The notes under the pieces are model-generated. The model was not told where the DNA came from and did no database searches. It was given only the letters and a program-made list of their open reading frames with translations. The position numbers and the translations under genes were made by a program. DNA of 64,000 nucleotides from Alisma plantago-aquatica (Eukaryota > Streptophyta > Magnoliopsida > Alismatales > Alismataceae): assembly GCA_963693085.1 (NCBI GenBank), contig OY856413.1:744554556-744618555 (forward strand). Reading direction: 5' to 3'. Position 1 is the first letter of the stretch, and every line of letters starts with the position of its first letter. Positions 49,273-60,964 of the stretch are shown piece by piece.

Positions 49273-51556
49273 TGTTACAACCCTAATTTTTGGGTTCATA
49301 TGGTTGGAAATGCAATTTCTCCAATAATATGTATGATTATGAGAATTGTATGAATTATATGTATTGAATGGATTTCCTTTGAAATATTTCCTTTGGTAAT
49401 GTGATTTCGTGGATCATAAGTTGTTAATGAGTCCAATATGATTAAAAGAAAAAGAAGAAATCAATTAATGCATTGTTAAGAAGGAAATTTGAGATAATAA
49501 TGAAAATATGAGAAATATGTGGAAATATGTATGATTGAATCATCATGGATGAGATTTCGAATTCTCAAGGTTTCTAATGGTGAAAAGGAATCCAAATAAA
49601 AAGAATAAAATATGTAAGAGAGAGAAAATATGTATAAAATATGCCTTATTAAGAGATAATTTGTATATGAAGAAAAGTCTCTCATACTTTTGAATTTAAG
49701 TATCAAAATTTTCACACATGGAGTACAAGTCATTATGGACTTTCCTTAAAAAAATTAGATTAAAAGGATGCTTGGTTTGGGAGATATGTTTTTTGGAATT
49801 TTTCCTAAAGTGTGAAGGACATCATTAAATGTCAAGATTTTGTTTCCTTTTGGAATTATATTTCCAGTCCTTTTTATTTGGTGTGTGCATTTGAGATCAT
49901 CAGATCGGGATCAGATGACTTTCCTTTATCTCCTACCTCAATTTGAATAGGAATCTAGGAGCAGTAGTATGTGTGATCTTCTCACACCCTTCTCTCTCCC
50001 CATAATCCTTGGCTTGGAAATTTTTTACTCCCAATAAGTTTGGGAGGAAGTTCCAGACCTAGTTGACCCTAATTTTGGGGGATTTGGATGTGTAATTGGG
50101 AAACCCCTAATACCAGTGCTCTTTCTAGTCGTCCACCATAGCCATGGCCTATATAAGGGGATGATCCTCCTTCTGCGAGGCTACACACCCCCTTCATGGA
50201 TCTCGTTACGGCTTAAGAAAATCGACCCTGCCGCCAATTCCTCTTCTCGTCCCCCTTTCATTAATTGTCTTTCTTGAATCAGTTGACGGTTGCCCTCCTA
50301 GTTGTTCCAGTGACTCCGGACAACTCGGGCATAACTGAGACCACCATGGAGTTCGGGAGGACACGACAGAGGTCGTGGTGTCCTAGTTGAGAGCTGAGAG
50401 AGGTTGGACCTCAAAGTCAACCATGGTGTTTGACCATGGCTCGGTGTTCTTTTGTGTGTGAGTCACTTTGTGAGGTTTAAGAAAGGAAGTGGTGAATTAA
50501 TCACCTTCCCCCAATCTTGCGAACAATAGGGAAGGGCATAAAGGACCTTTTGCCATGTCTACGAGTGAGCGAGCCACGCCCGATGTGGCACTAGGTGGCA
50601 GACAACGATTGGTCTGACAGGGATCGGTGTGGACCCAAGGATTTCGAGGATCAAGGATTACTTGATTTGGTTACTTACTTTGCTTGATTAGGCATCTAGT
50701 TGGATTTGGATATATTGCTTTTGACTCCTAATCAGGTATGTGATTATGCTTATGGCTAATAGCTCTCATTTCATGGTGATTCTTGAGGTTTTACCAGTTC
50801 CTTGAAATTAACTTCTTGGTTGACTTTTATTTCTTGCAACTGTAAAGTGACTATGACTATCACCATAAATATATGTGCAGGACTAGCTCAGATCCTAGTC
50901 CTCCTCTGTAGCTTTGATGATGATGAGATGGATGACCTAGTACACAGTCTACCCTAGGGGTAGGATCATCTGGTTATCATGAGTCGATGTGTTGGTCTAC
51001 CCTTGGGTAGGACCATACGACTACACCACCCTAGGTCGTGGTCTACCTATAAGGAAGGATCATAGGGGCTATTTGAGATCTACCATATGAGAGAGGTAGT
51101 ATCCATGTCCACTGTAGGGACAACACAAAGGCAAAGATATTCATGGAATGAGTAGTTATATTTAAAATGTAAAGTTTGATTGGTTAAATCATAATTTGAT
51201 TGCAATATGTTGTCACAATAAGATGCAAGATTTTGGTTCCCCCACATGCCAGTATAATTTATTATACTAATCGACATTTTGTTTGTCAGCATTTTAGGTT
51301 TATTAGAAAGTGGATTGAATGACTAAAACTCAATAAAGAATTGGAGGACTGTAGATAGATAGTTTCTTATCTGGGTAAAGTCCCTCAAATCCTATATTTA
51401 TCAAGGTATGTGAAAATAAAAAATTTATCTTGTTTCACGCTTAGTTGTGGTAGAATTTATTACTTATTTGCAAAAATATTGATCCTATTTTGGGATAGCA
51501 GTTCTGACATCTTGGTCTTCCTTAATTGGGGGTTACTGGGAAGCAGTGTTGTTATA
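49273..51556 (+). repeat. L2 3' LTR
   Basis: Copy of 43,016-45,295 with scattered substitutions and small indels, for example a missing 17-bp stretch near 51,320. The terminal CATTACA is changed to GTTATA, but the CTAGT duplication shows where it ends. Confidence 0.9.
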
Positions 51557-51561
51557 CTAGT

Positions 51562-51723
51562 TCGTTCCAACTGGACTCCCTTATTTATGACTGACCATCA
51601 TTGGCACATAGTATATTGTAGCCCAATCACCTCACTATCCCTTGATGACACCTTAGGAGAATAATAAGATCATTTTGGTGTTCTAATCACACTCACAACA
51701 ACTTGCATTTCCATGATTATAAT
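51562..51723 (-). mobile_element. Athila-like LTR B, middle part
   Basis: 162 bp collinear with 26,721-26,872 of LTR A, lying between L2 and the CACTA element. Confidence 0.7.
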
Positions 51724-51726
51724 GTA

Positions 51727-52130
51727 CACTAGTACATAACTGACATTTAGTGTCGGTTATTTAAGGCCTTTAGTGTCGGTTTATAAGTGACACCTATGTG
51801 GGCGATGCTAAAAGCCCAGACGTTATGCAACGGTTAAAAAACCGATGCCAAAACCCTTTGCGTGCCACCGAAAATGCGCTAGCAGGGCACTATCAGCGTC
51901 AGTTATTAGGTAAGAAACCGACACCATATACCTTCACGCCACAGAAGGGTTCCATCTTGGGCACTATCAGCGTCGGTTATTAAATAAGAACCGATGTCAT
52001 ATAAACCCCAACACGGCCGTGCTGGACAAAACGACCGTGGTGTTAAGGAAATAGACGTCAGTTACTATTAGAAACCGACACTGTAACGATGTGGCATCGG
52101 TTTTATACAAATAACCGACGCCTATTTTTT
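51727..52130. repeat. CACTA left terminal and subterminal repeats
   Basis: After the terminal CACTA, the 400 bp hold many copies of GTCGGTTATT or its complement in both orientations, for example 51,752, 51,775, 51,970, 52,085 and 52,110. Several form inverted pairs (GTCGGTTATTAAATAAGAAC). In En/Spm such repeats bind the small regulatory transposase subunit; that role is inferred here. A GC palindrome ACACGGCCGTG is at 52,013. Confidence 0.85.
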
Positions 52131-52524
52131 GTTTTTTTCTTTTCTGTCAGTCTGCAGACCTGCTGTATGGCTAGTCGCAGGATGAGAAACCTGCAGTTCA
52201 GTTATGAACTGTAGGTTTTACGACATCCATTGATATCAGCCAACAACAGGCCACAAACCTGCAACATTAACAACAAAAATATTCACACATTTAGCAATGC
52301 AACCTACAGTTCCATTTGATTTTCACACATTTAGAAACATTCATGTAGCTAGCAATCTGTAGTTCCATTCATTTTCACATTCACACATATAGAAACATTC
52401 ATATAGAAACCAACAGTTTCATTCATTTTCACTCAGACACATGTAGAAACATCCAAACATGTAGAAACATTCACACATATATTATAATTAAGAAATTCAT
52501 TTACAAAATATCATTCTTTAGTCA

Positions 52525-55500
52525 TTATTCGCTATCAACATCCCAATTATATCTTAAATCCCCCACTACTTGTATGGCTGTTGCCCATTCTTCTCTTACT
52601 TCATTTAATTCTCCCGTCGTATAGGGAGCATGTACATCTGGTAAGGCCGTTCCTGTAGTGTGGTCAGTTTTAAACACCTGTAAAGAGAATGATGTATATA
52701 TATAATTAATGAGCTATAAATAAGATTGATATATTTCATATTATATATCTAATGAGACTATATAATACCTCAGCAATACAATCGATGTCCATTGCGGCAT
52801 ATTTGATAATCATGTGCATAAATCGCATCACATAGTATCCACATGCCCATCCATTGTCTTGTGTAGCACACTATAAATTCAAACATACAAATTTTAAAAA
52901 ATACAACTAATTAAGCACTGTTCACATAAATAATATATACATATATTGCAGTCAGGAACTTACTTTCACATTCTCCCAAATTATTGGCTGGTTCATTTTC
53001 GTGGGGACCTTTCCTCCAGCCTTTTTGAACTCATCAAAACCCCTACATGTTAATGTAACACAATACATTGCATAATTAAATAGTAATGTAATAACATATG
53101 TTAACAGATATGAAAATGAAATATTTCTCACCGGAATAATGCCATTTTCATTATGTGTCCATATTTTGTATTCAATTTACTCCCCTTAGGACCTAGATAA
53201 TAGACAGTGAACGTCTCGGGGACAATAACCAGTAACTCCCAATGCATACCACTAGAGGTAAAAAAGTTAAAAATCAATAACTCAAAATTCACAATAAAAA
53301 TGTAATTTTCTTAAGTCCAAATTATAATAAGCAAAGTAAACTTACTCTACTTTGAATGGAGCAATTATCATCGTCTTCTTATTTTGAGAAAAAATTGTAA
53401 AAGCCTCACAGCAGTATTGTTGAACTGACGGAGGGTCTTTAGCTACTAGGCTAATTAAAGATGGAATCAAAAATCCTACATGTTCGAATGCAAAATTTGC
53501 ACATATGTTGTCTAAGTAGCTGCAAAATATGTATTAATTATGCATGCATTAATAAATAAGAAACCAGATCACCAGATCCTACACAAGGTATATGGATGTA
53601 TAAAGAAGATCTCACCTTATCCATAGCTCTATCACAGATGTATTTAGCCAATCATATCGAAACAACTCCAAAATATCTTGTATAAATAGTTTGCTTTCGT
53701 ATGATTGACCTGCAACATCTGAATCTATAGAAACAGTTATAGGGCAATTTATATCATGTTGGCCTAACCATATTGCCATACCCCTATAGTTAGGACCTAA
53801 CGGGACAGGTAGGTCCTGTGGAACCCAACTGGGTAATGTAGGAGGTGGAAGTGGAGGCCTAGATGTTGTGGGTGTCTTCTTTTTAACCTGTATATATATA
53901 TATAATAATTTCAGATCAACTGACATCATATACACACACTAAAAATTTAACGTAATGTAAATTTACCATACAATTTCAGTAAAGATGACATCCGCTTTTA
54001 GCCACAATATCACTCCGCCTTCTGCCTCACCAAGCGTTTCACAATCTGGGTGGGCATATGGCAATGGAAGATCCATCCACTTGGGGAATATATGTACCGG
54101 GCTCACACGAATCCAACCAGCTGGTAATGGAGACCCATGAAACATATCCCCTGGTAGGGATGGGTAAGCCGACGCCTCTGCAACGACATATTCATTAACT
54201 TTTAGACGGCATGGCTTCAACCCCTACAAATTTTTGTGTAAAGAATGTTATATACATATATACATATCATCTTTTTTTGAAACGACTACAATTTCATATA
54301 TACATATCATCTTGAATTAAAAAAATATTTACTATGTCAGAAAAATACTTACAGCGGATTTGCTAGGTGATGGGTCTACAGGATTACTCCCAACCTCTAC
54401 AGTAGGAGTAGAGCCTGCAGTAGGAGACACCATAGGTACTGTCTGGTAAGTGGCAGTCTGAGATGCCTGCCACTTTTTCATTGCTTCTTCGAGTTTCCTA
54501 TCAAATAGCTTATCTACCTATACATCGATAAAAGAAACGTCAAATTCTAATGATTGAATTCTCTTTTACAGTAACATCTACAAGGAAAAAATATGTTACC
54601 TCTTCTTGTGAAAGTCCCACTTTTAGGACATGTTTGCGCTGGGATGGCCTAAAAAAAGCTTTGATGCCCACACCAGCGCATGTAGCCCTAACATGTCCAG
54701 GATGCTATGGGTTACCCAGAGCAACTGTCAATTCATCCCTTGTGCCCTCAGGGATGAACTTGCCTTGTTTCCTCAACTCGTGCAGCTCCCGCTAATCGCC
54801 AAAACAAAAATTTGTAATTAAGTAAACACCACAAATAATCAATATTCGAACGATTGTTGTAAGAGTTGTATTTTACCATTTTTGCAGCCGCCTCAGCAGT
54901 TGCGTGCTTCCTTATTTCTTCCTTATTATTTTGCCTCCCAGCTATCCAGATATCATGGCGAGGCAGAGGTGTGCTACCTATAGTGGAGGACTCCTGAGTA
55001 GCAGTAGACTGAGCAGTAGCCTCAGACTGTAGTCTTTGGCGAATGCCTGCATACCCCTTTGGACCCATTGTGTGGTCATGCACATTCAGTGCACACCTTG
55101 ATCTTTGTGCCTCACTGAGGGCCTAGTTAGTATGCACATTAAAAATTTGGTTAGTAACAGTAAATGTTAATCTTGAATAGGTGAATACAACATATATTAA
55201 TGAGATTGGGACTGATGCCTAATACCTTGAATTCATCCGTTTGTCTTGAAGCAACAAACGCGTCCCATTCTTCTTTGTCCAGGAAGTTCCACTGTTCAGT
55301 GGTTGTCTTCTTCCTCTTGTCAGCTTCTTTTATGTATTCTCGGGTGAGATTTGTCCTATAGTTCCTTAGGACTCTCCCACAACGTTGCATCATGCATTTA
55401 CGATGCAGCTTTTCATCCAATTCAAATATACTCTGCAAATTAGAATTGCTATTAACTAGTATCCAAAAAATTAGTAATCTACAAAATAGAATTGCAAATT

Positions 55501-55964
55501 AATAATAACTCACACATAAATCCTTCCATATTACGTCTTTCTTCTCCTTAGAAACTTTATGCCAAGAATCTATCTTACAACCGCAATGGCTACGAGTAAC
55601 ATACCCAAGATATGAAACAAATGAATTGCGATTCACACCAGATGCATTTCCTGCATTATCAAAATCCACAACAAGTTTGGGTCCATTGCCCTTTTGCACT
55701 ATTAACTTCTTCATCATAGTGATGCCCCTTCTCCTGTCAACTTTTTGGTGTTGCTGATCAAGTGCCTTAAGTGCTTTAGATGGTACATGTGCATCATCAA
55801 CCTAAAATTTGACAAAATAAACACATTTACAAAATATAACTATAAATGGACATATAGATATAAATATATGATATATTTTTAAAAATTACATTGTGAGGCG
55901 GCACATTGATGTCCTCACCCTCACGGTAATCATCAACACGGTCATCAGGAGAATGCTCAGCCAT
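52525..55964 (-). pseudogene. CACTA ORF2: Transposase_24-like protein with Ulp1-like domain
   Basis: Thirteen exons can be laid out by hand with GT/AG borders and matching phases: 55964-55890, 55801-55514, 55432-55226, 55122-54877, 54791-54600, 54517-54353, 54223-53972, 53887-53616, 53519-53346, 53251-53132, 53042-52964, 52870-52769, 52677-52525 (about 774 codons). Exons 2-5 resemble the plant En/Spm Transposase_24 family (EYIKEADKRKKTTTEQW, EEWDAFVASRQTDEF, GPKGYAGIRQRL). Exons 10-12 resemble a C48 (Ulp1) cysteine peptidase: HW at the start of exon 10 and Q-X5-C in QDNGWACGYYVM. The usual acidic residue is replaced in YYLGP. One in-frame TAG (54,707-54,705) replaces the glutamate of a GNPEHPG-like motif. 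An acceptor-like TTTTCAG adjoins the first ATG, so it might be spliced to the upstream gene. Confidence 0.7.
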
Positions 55965-55969
55965 CTGAA

Positions 55970-56145
55970 AATTCACATTCACATTGTAAAGTTCACATTG
56001 TAAAGTAATTCACATTGTATAGTAATTCACATTGTAAAGTAATTCACATTATAAAGTAATTCACATTGTAAAGTTCACATTCACATTATAAAGTAATTCA
56101 CATTGTAAAGTTCACATTCACATTGTAAAGTTCACATTCAGAAAA
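55970..56145. repeat. AT-rich minisatellite between CACTA genes
   Basis: About ten imperfect units of 'ATTCACATTGTAAAGT' (13-18 bp) between the end of the TNP2 frame and the ORF2 start. It extends the reading frame of the upstream gene artificially (the YNVNVNF tail). Confidence 0.9.
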
Positions 56146-56194
56146 ATAAAACATATAAAAAAAATATAAACATGCCTCTAATATTGTGATTTTT

Positions 56195-57198
56195 TTATCA
56201 ATTAACAATCCTTCATTGTGATCTCCGCGCACATACAAGTCATTATTAGCTTCAATATTTGCTGTTGTTGGCAACCCAACTAAGAATGGACTGGAGTCAT
56301 CATACTTATCATAGTACTGTTCTTCATCTATAGGATCTTCAATGAACTGTCTTTTACCATGAAGAACAACCAACCATTTATCATTTGTAGGATCATCGAT
56401 ATAAAATACTTGTTTCGCATGTGATGCCAATATGAATGGTTCATCCTTCTCGCCAATCTTTTCAAAGTTCATTAAAGTGAAACCCAATTCATCCACTATA
56501 ACTCCTTTGGTGTTATCAACCCAATTACATTTGAAGAGTGGAATTATGAAATCTATGTAGTCAAACTCCCATATGTCTTCAATGACACCGTAATATGACA
56601 TTTTAGCTTCACGTGGACTCTTATCCTTTGCACTTGCAAAAAACATAGTCGATGCTTGAAGGGTGACCCCACTATTTTGGACGACACTCTTATCATCTTG
56701 GCGCTTTGTGTAATATGTGAATCCATTAATGTCATACCCTTCATAAGACATAACAGTCAATTTTGGTTTAAAGGCGAGGCATTTGATAGTTTTAGTAATA
56801 TCATCTGGTGTTTGAGATAGTTGATGTAAGACTTTATTTTCAAACCACTTAATAAATGTCTTGTTATGCTCTCTAGCAAGCCACATTGTATTGGCTTGAG
56901 GATATTGTCTCTTGATGAAATTAGTATGTTCCTCGATATAAACGTTCACTTCATCCATGTTGTGTAAAATATACAAGTGACCTTGTTCCAACTGCTCACG
57001 GCTGATTACTTTCACATGTGATCCCAAAATTCCTTTGCCAAATTGCTCGTCAATATTCTTGTCATTATTAGGAGTGTCATTACCATTGAGAAAGTCATTG
57101 CAAAAATCCATAACCTCTCTCGCCACATAACCCTCGATAATACTCCCTTCAGTCCGATAACGGTTTCGAACATCACTTTTAAAAATGCTCATGTATCA
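56195..57198 (-). pseudogene. CACTA transposase, C-terminal part (DUF4218/DUF4216)
   Basis: The frame (MSIFKSDVRNRYRTEGSI...) continues the TNP2 gene after a frameshift near 57,205-57,215 and a TGA at 57,198-57,196. It carries the end of the DUF4218 region (VRNR.R.EGSI.EGY) and a DUF4216 region (YYGVIEDIWEFDY..IPLFKC, GFTLMNF, DEPFILASHAKQVFYIDD). Both normally follow the Transposase_21 domain in plant CACTA transposases. The last residues before 56,098 are encoded by the minisatellite and probably are not part of the natural protein. The second copy of this end is at 24,661-24,500 in C2. Confidence 0.85.
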
Positions 57199-59432
57199 TT
57201 CAAAGGGATACATCCAATGCAAGAAAACTGGTCCAACATTTTCACTTCCCTAGTCAAGTGGACAACAAGATGTACCATGATATCAAAGAACGACGGAGGA
57301 AAATACATCTCAAGCTGACATAGTGTAACAACCACTTCTCTTTGCAATTTATCGAGAGTATCAGGGTCAATAACTTTGCTGCACAGACTGTTGAAAAAGA
57401 AATAAACTCTAGTGATTGCAAACCTTACATGCTTCGACAATATAGATCTAATTGCCACAAGCAATATTTGTTGCATTAGAGTGTGACAATCATGAGATTT
57501 AAGACCTATCAACTTCAGATCTTTCATTGATACCAATCTACGGATGTTGGATGAGTAACCCTGTGGCACCTTAACATTTAACAAACATTCACAAAAAGCT
57601 TTCTTCTCCTTTCTAGACAATGTGTAACAAGCGGGAGGTAAGTATGTTCTCCGATTTCCCATTTCACGAAATTCTGTTAATTCTGACCTTATTCCCATTT
57701 CACGTAGGTCCAGTCTGGATTTTATCCCATCTTTAGTCTTACCTGGTATATTCAACAAAGTACCAATGACAATATCACAGACATTTTTCTCAACGTGCAT
57801 GACATCGATACAATGCCTGACTGTCAAAGAACTCCAATAAGGAAGATCCCAAAATATTGACTTCTTCTTGAATAAATATTTGTCACTCCGTGTGGCCATA
57901 GTACATTGTGATCTCTTACCAAATTCATTGACACAGTCTTTTACTCTTTCATAAACAACCTCCCCTGGTATAGGTTTAGGTGCACTCCGTTCCTCATTCA
58001 ATCCATTGAATTCTTTGCACTTCCTACGATACGGATGCAATTTTGTAAGAAACCTTCGATGACAGAGATATACAGTCTTAACTCCATGTTTTAGTCTTGT
58101 TGAATCAGTGTTCTCTTCACATATAGGACACGCTTTAGCTCCTTTGACACTATATCCAGACAAATTCCCATATGCTGGAAAGTCATTAATAGTGCAAAAC
58201 AACATAGCATGCAAACAAAATGTCTCTCTTCGTGAAGCATCATAGGTCATCACACCTTCACCCCAGAGTTTCTTTAAGTCATCAATCAGAGGTTCAAGAT
58301 AAACATCGATGTCATTTCCAGGTTGTTTAGGGCCCGATATCAACAACGAAAACATTACGTACTTATTTTTCATACACAGACAGGGAGGAAGATTGTATAT
58401 AACAAGCATGACTGGCCAAGTGCTATGTTGGCTTCTCAATGTCCCATACAGATTCATCCCATATGTACAAAGCCCAAGTCTTAGATTCCTGACTTCTTCA
58501 CCAAATTCAGGGTACAATAGATCAATCTTCTTCCACTGTGGGGAATCAGACACATGTCGTAGGATCCCATCATTATTTGTCTTAACATCTGCATGCCACC
58601 TCAAATTCTTTGCATCTATCGGATTGGCAAACAAGCGTTGAAACCGTAATATTATAGGTAGATACCACATCACCTTGGCAGGAGAACCAGTTTTGGACTC
58701 CCCCGAAGTTGTCAATTTATACCGTGACGCACCACATTTTGGACAATCTTTCAAATCCACATAGTCCTTTTGAAATAATACACAATAATTCGGGCATGCA
58801 TGTATCTTCTTGGCATCCATTCCCATTGGGCACAACAATTGCTTTACCTGGTATGTTGAGATTGGTAGCTCGTTTCCTTCAGGAAGCATTTCTTTCAACA
58901 AAGTCAACAATGAAGTGAAGCTTTTTTCGTTCCATCTATTGTTAGCTTTCAACTTATACAATCTCAACATAGCGCTAAGCTTCGTAAACTTAGTACAACC
59001 TATGTATAATGATATATCAGCATCATGCACAATGTTTCTAAAAATTGGAGGTGGATCGGTGTGCTCTACCCCACAACTATCCAGCATCGCATCAACGATG
59101 TCTACTGGAAATGGTTCATTCACATCTACATCATCGTAGGCAATTTCTTCTTCCACACAAGCACTGCTATCGACATCCACTGGTTTCGGGTTTGAAATCT
59201 CTCCATGCCAGTGCCATTCTGTATAGCCTTGTATAATCCCGTTGCACATGACATGACTTTTGATTTCGTCACCAGTGCTGACTTTCAATTTGTTACCGCA
59301 ATGCCTATATGGACAGTAGAACCTATCTCCAGGTTTTTTCCTATGTTCCTCAGCAAATCTAATAAACTGGTCAAGACCAGAAATAAACTCTGGGGTGCAA
59401 CGATTGCGAATGGACATCCATGATCTATCCAT
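57189..59432 (-). pseudogene. CACTA TNP2-type transposase (747-aa frame)
   Basis: The longest frame in the window. From the N-terminus: a Transpos_assoc domain (residues about 3-77, with CPYRHCGN and HVMCNGIIQGYTEWHWHGE), a region with the CPNYCVLFQKD.....CPKCGASRY zinc-like cluster (about 210-235), then the Transposase_21 (TNP2) domain (about 270-600) including HSTWPVMLVIYNLPP and HCIDVMHVEKNVC. It would bind element ends and cut them. In related proteins I recall LASDGFNPFG where this copy has LCTYGMNLYG near residue 322, so an acidic residue is lost; the frame also ends early through a frameshift before WMYPFE. The start is chosen because MDRSWM is the usual N-terminus of the family. Confidence 0.9.
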
Positions 59433-59525
59433 TCTATGATCAAAGAGAAATCAAATATACATTACAAAAAGATTAGGGTCTAGGGTTAACAGATTAGAGT
59501 TTTTGCATGGTTAATTAAAACTTTA

Positions 59526-60181
59526 GGCCAACAAATACATGTGTTGTCATTCTTATATATAATAAATATGTACCACCTATCCCATTCTTGAACACCTAAT
59601 CTCACTAGTAAGTGTATAATGTGTATTGGGTTTTCAAGAAAATTTCGGCAGCATTTCCCCGTTGTTCTCTAAGTACATATGTACTTAGAGAACAAATAGG
59701 GAAATGCTGTTGAAATTTTCTTGAAAACCAAATACACATTATACACTTACATCCTAAGTGAGATTAGGTGTTCAAGAACAGTCCCAAACCGGGGACTATC
59801 CAAGATTTACTCCTAATGAGTATATCTTGGACGGGTTTCTAGGCCAACAAATACATGTGATGTCATTCTTATATATAATAAATGTGTACCACCTATCCCA
59901 TTCTTGAACACCTAATCTCACTAGTAAGTGTATAATGTGTATTGGATTTTCGAGAAAATTTCGGCAGCATTTCCCTGCTGTTCTCTAAGTACATATGTAC
60001 TTAGAGAACAAACGGGGAAATGCTACCAAAATTTTCTCAAAAACCCAATACACATTATACAATTACATCCTAAGTGAGATTAGGTGTTCAAGAACAGTCC
60101 CAAACTGGGGACTATCCAAAATTTACTCCTAATGAGTAAATCTTGGATGGGTTTCTAGGCCAACAAATGCATGTGCTGTCA
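59526..60181. repeat. 316-bp tandem repeat with embedded 194-bp palindromes
   Basis: Two full units (59,526-59,841 and 59,842-60,157) and the first 24 bases of a third, each starting GGCCAACAAATAC. Each unit contains an imperfect inverted repeat, 59,585-59,778 and 59,901-60,094, with arms of about 95 bases running from TTCTTGAACACCTAATCTCA to its complement around the centre GTACATATGTAC. It lies directly upstream of the transposase start at 59,432. It could be a duplicated foldback/MITE-like insertion or a regulatory repeat. Confidence 0.92.
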
Positions 60182-60529
60182 CATAATTAGGGATCACATA
60201 ATCAATTTAGAAATAGAAGAAGCACATGTGAGTTAAGTTTGAGTCATCAATGTATCTTTAACACGCATGTTTCAAGGTTCAAAGCACATAATCAAATCAA
60301 ATTAGGATGCTAGAATGGACAAGTTTGAATCTTATTTCAACATGCATCAAATTAGGATATTGAATTAGGACAAGCATGAGGATTAGAAACTTAAATTAGG
60401 ATATTGAATGTTCATCATCAAGATAATCATTACACACAAATTCAGGTATCCTATTGAGCAATATAGCACAAAATCATCAAAATAATTATTACACACATAA
60501 TTGAGTAATATAGAACAAAATCAGCCACA

Positions 60530-60960
60530 CCACGGCGGTGCTATGCAGCACGGCCGTGCTACCACCACGGCCGTGCTGCCCAGCACGGCCATGCCAACAT
60601 GCGATTTCATAACATGGTAAAGAAGAGAAGGAAAAGGTACCAGGAGTAGCGAGAGGGAGAGAGGGCGGCGGCGGCGAGCGAGAGGGTGGGTGGCTAGAGT
60701 AGTAAGCAAAAGAAAGGCGGCGGCGATGAGCGGGCGACCACCAGGAGCAGAGACCTAGCAGGAAGCTGGCGGCGGCGAGGAGAGCACCGAAGCAGCTACC
60801 GGCGGGGGCGGCAGTGACGAGAGGAGAGGACCAACGACCGACGGCAGCACCGAGAGACAGTGAGAAGAGAAGCAACGAGCGGCGACGAGCAAAAAATCGC
60901 CGGACCTAACTGAAGAATCGAGAATGAAATAGAGAAAGGGGAAGAGTCGCTCGCGCTGGT
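60530..60960 (-). other. GC-rich block upstream of CACTA transposase
   Basis: Rich in CGG/CGGCG runs, with three copies of GCACGGCCGTGC-like palindromes at 60,540-60,600. A minus-strand frame of 128 aa (60,875-60,489) is proline/serine/alanine-rich with no known domain, and looks like a chance product of low-complexity GC sequence. The block is best read as the promoter or leader of the transposase gene, since subterminal GC-rich leaders are usual in CACTA elements. Confidence 0.5.
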
Positions 60961-60964
60961 GCTG

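Larger units (their letters stand above)
43011..51561 (+). mobile_element. L2: complete LTR retrotransposon with degenerate pol
   Basis: The element covers 43,016-51,556 (8,541 bp) with duplications CTAGT at 43,011-43,015 and 51,557-51,561. LTRs are 2,280 and 2,284 bp, starting TGTTACAACC; the 5' copy ends TCATTACA and the 3' copy has decayed to GTTATA. It has an exact primer site TGGTATCAGAGC at 45,298-45,309 and a polypurine tract AAGAGGGGAAGGA before 49,273. The interior is related to that of L1 and equally decayed. The LTR is shorter, lacking most of the GC-rich block. Confidence 0.92.

Noticed and set aside
57043..59423. Plus-strand frames of 60-110 aa across 57,043-59,423
   Set aside because: They are antisense shadows of the CACTA transposase.
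60489..60875. 128-aa frame with a signal-peptide-like start
   Set aside because: Low-complexity GC-rich sequence next to the CACTA end; no domain, and it lacks features of the family's known proteins.
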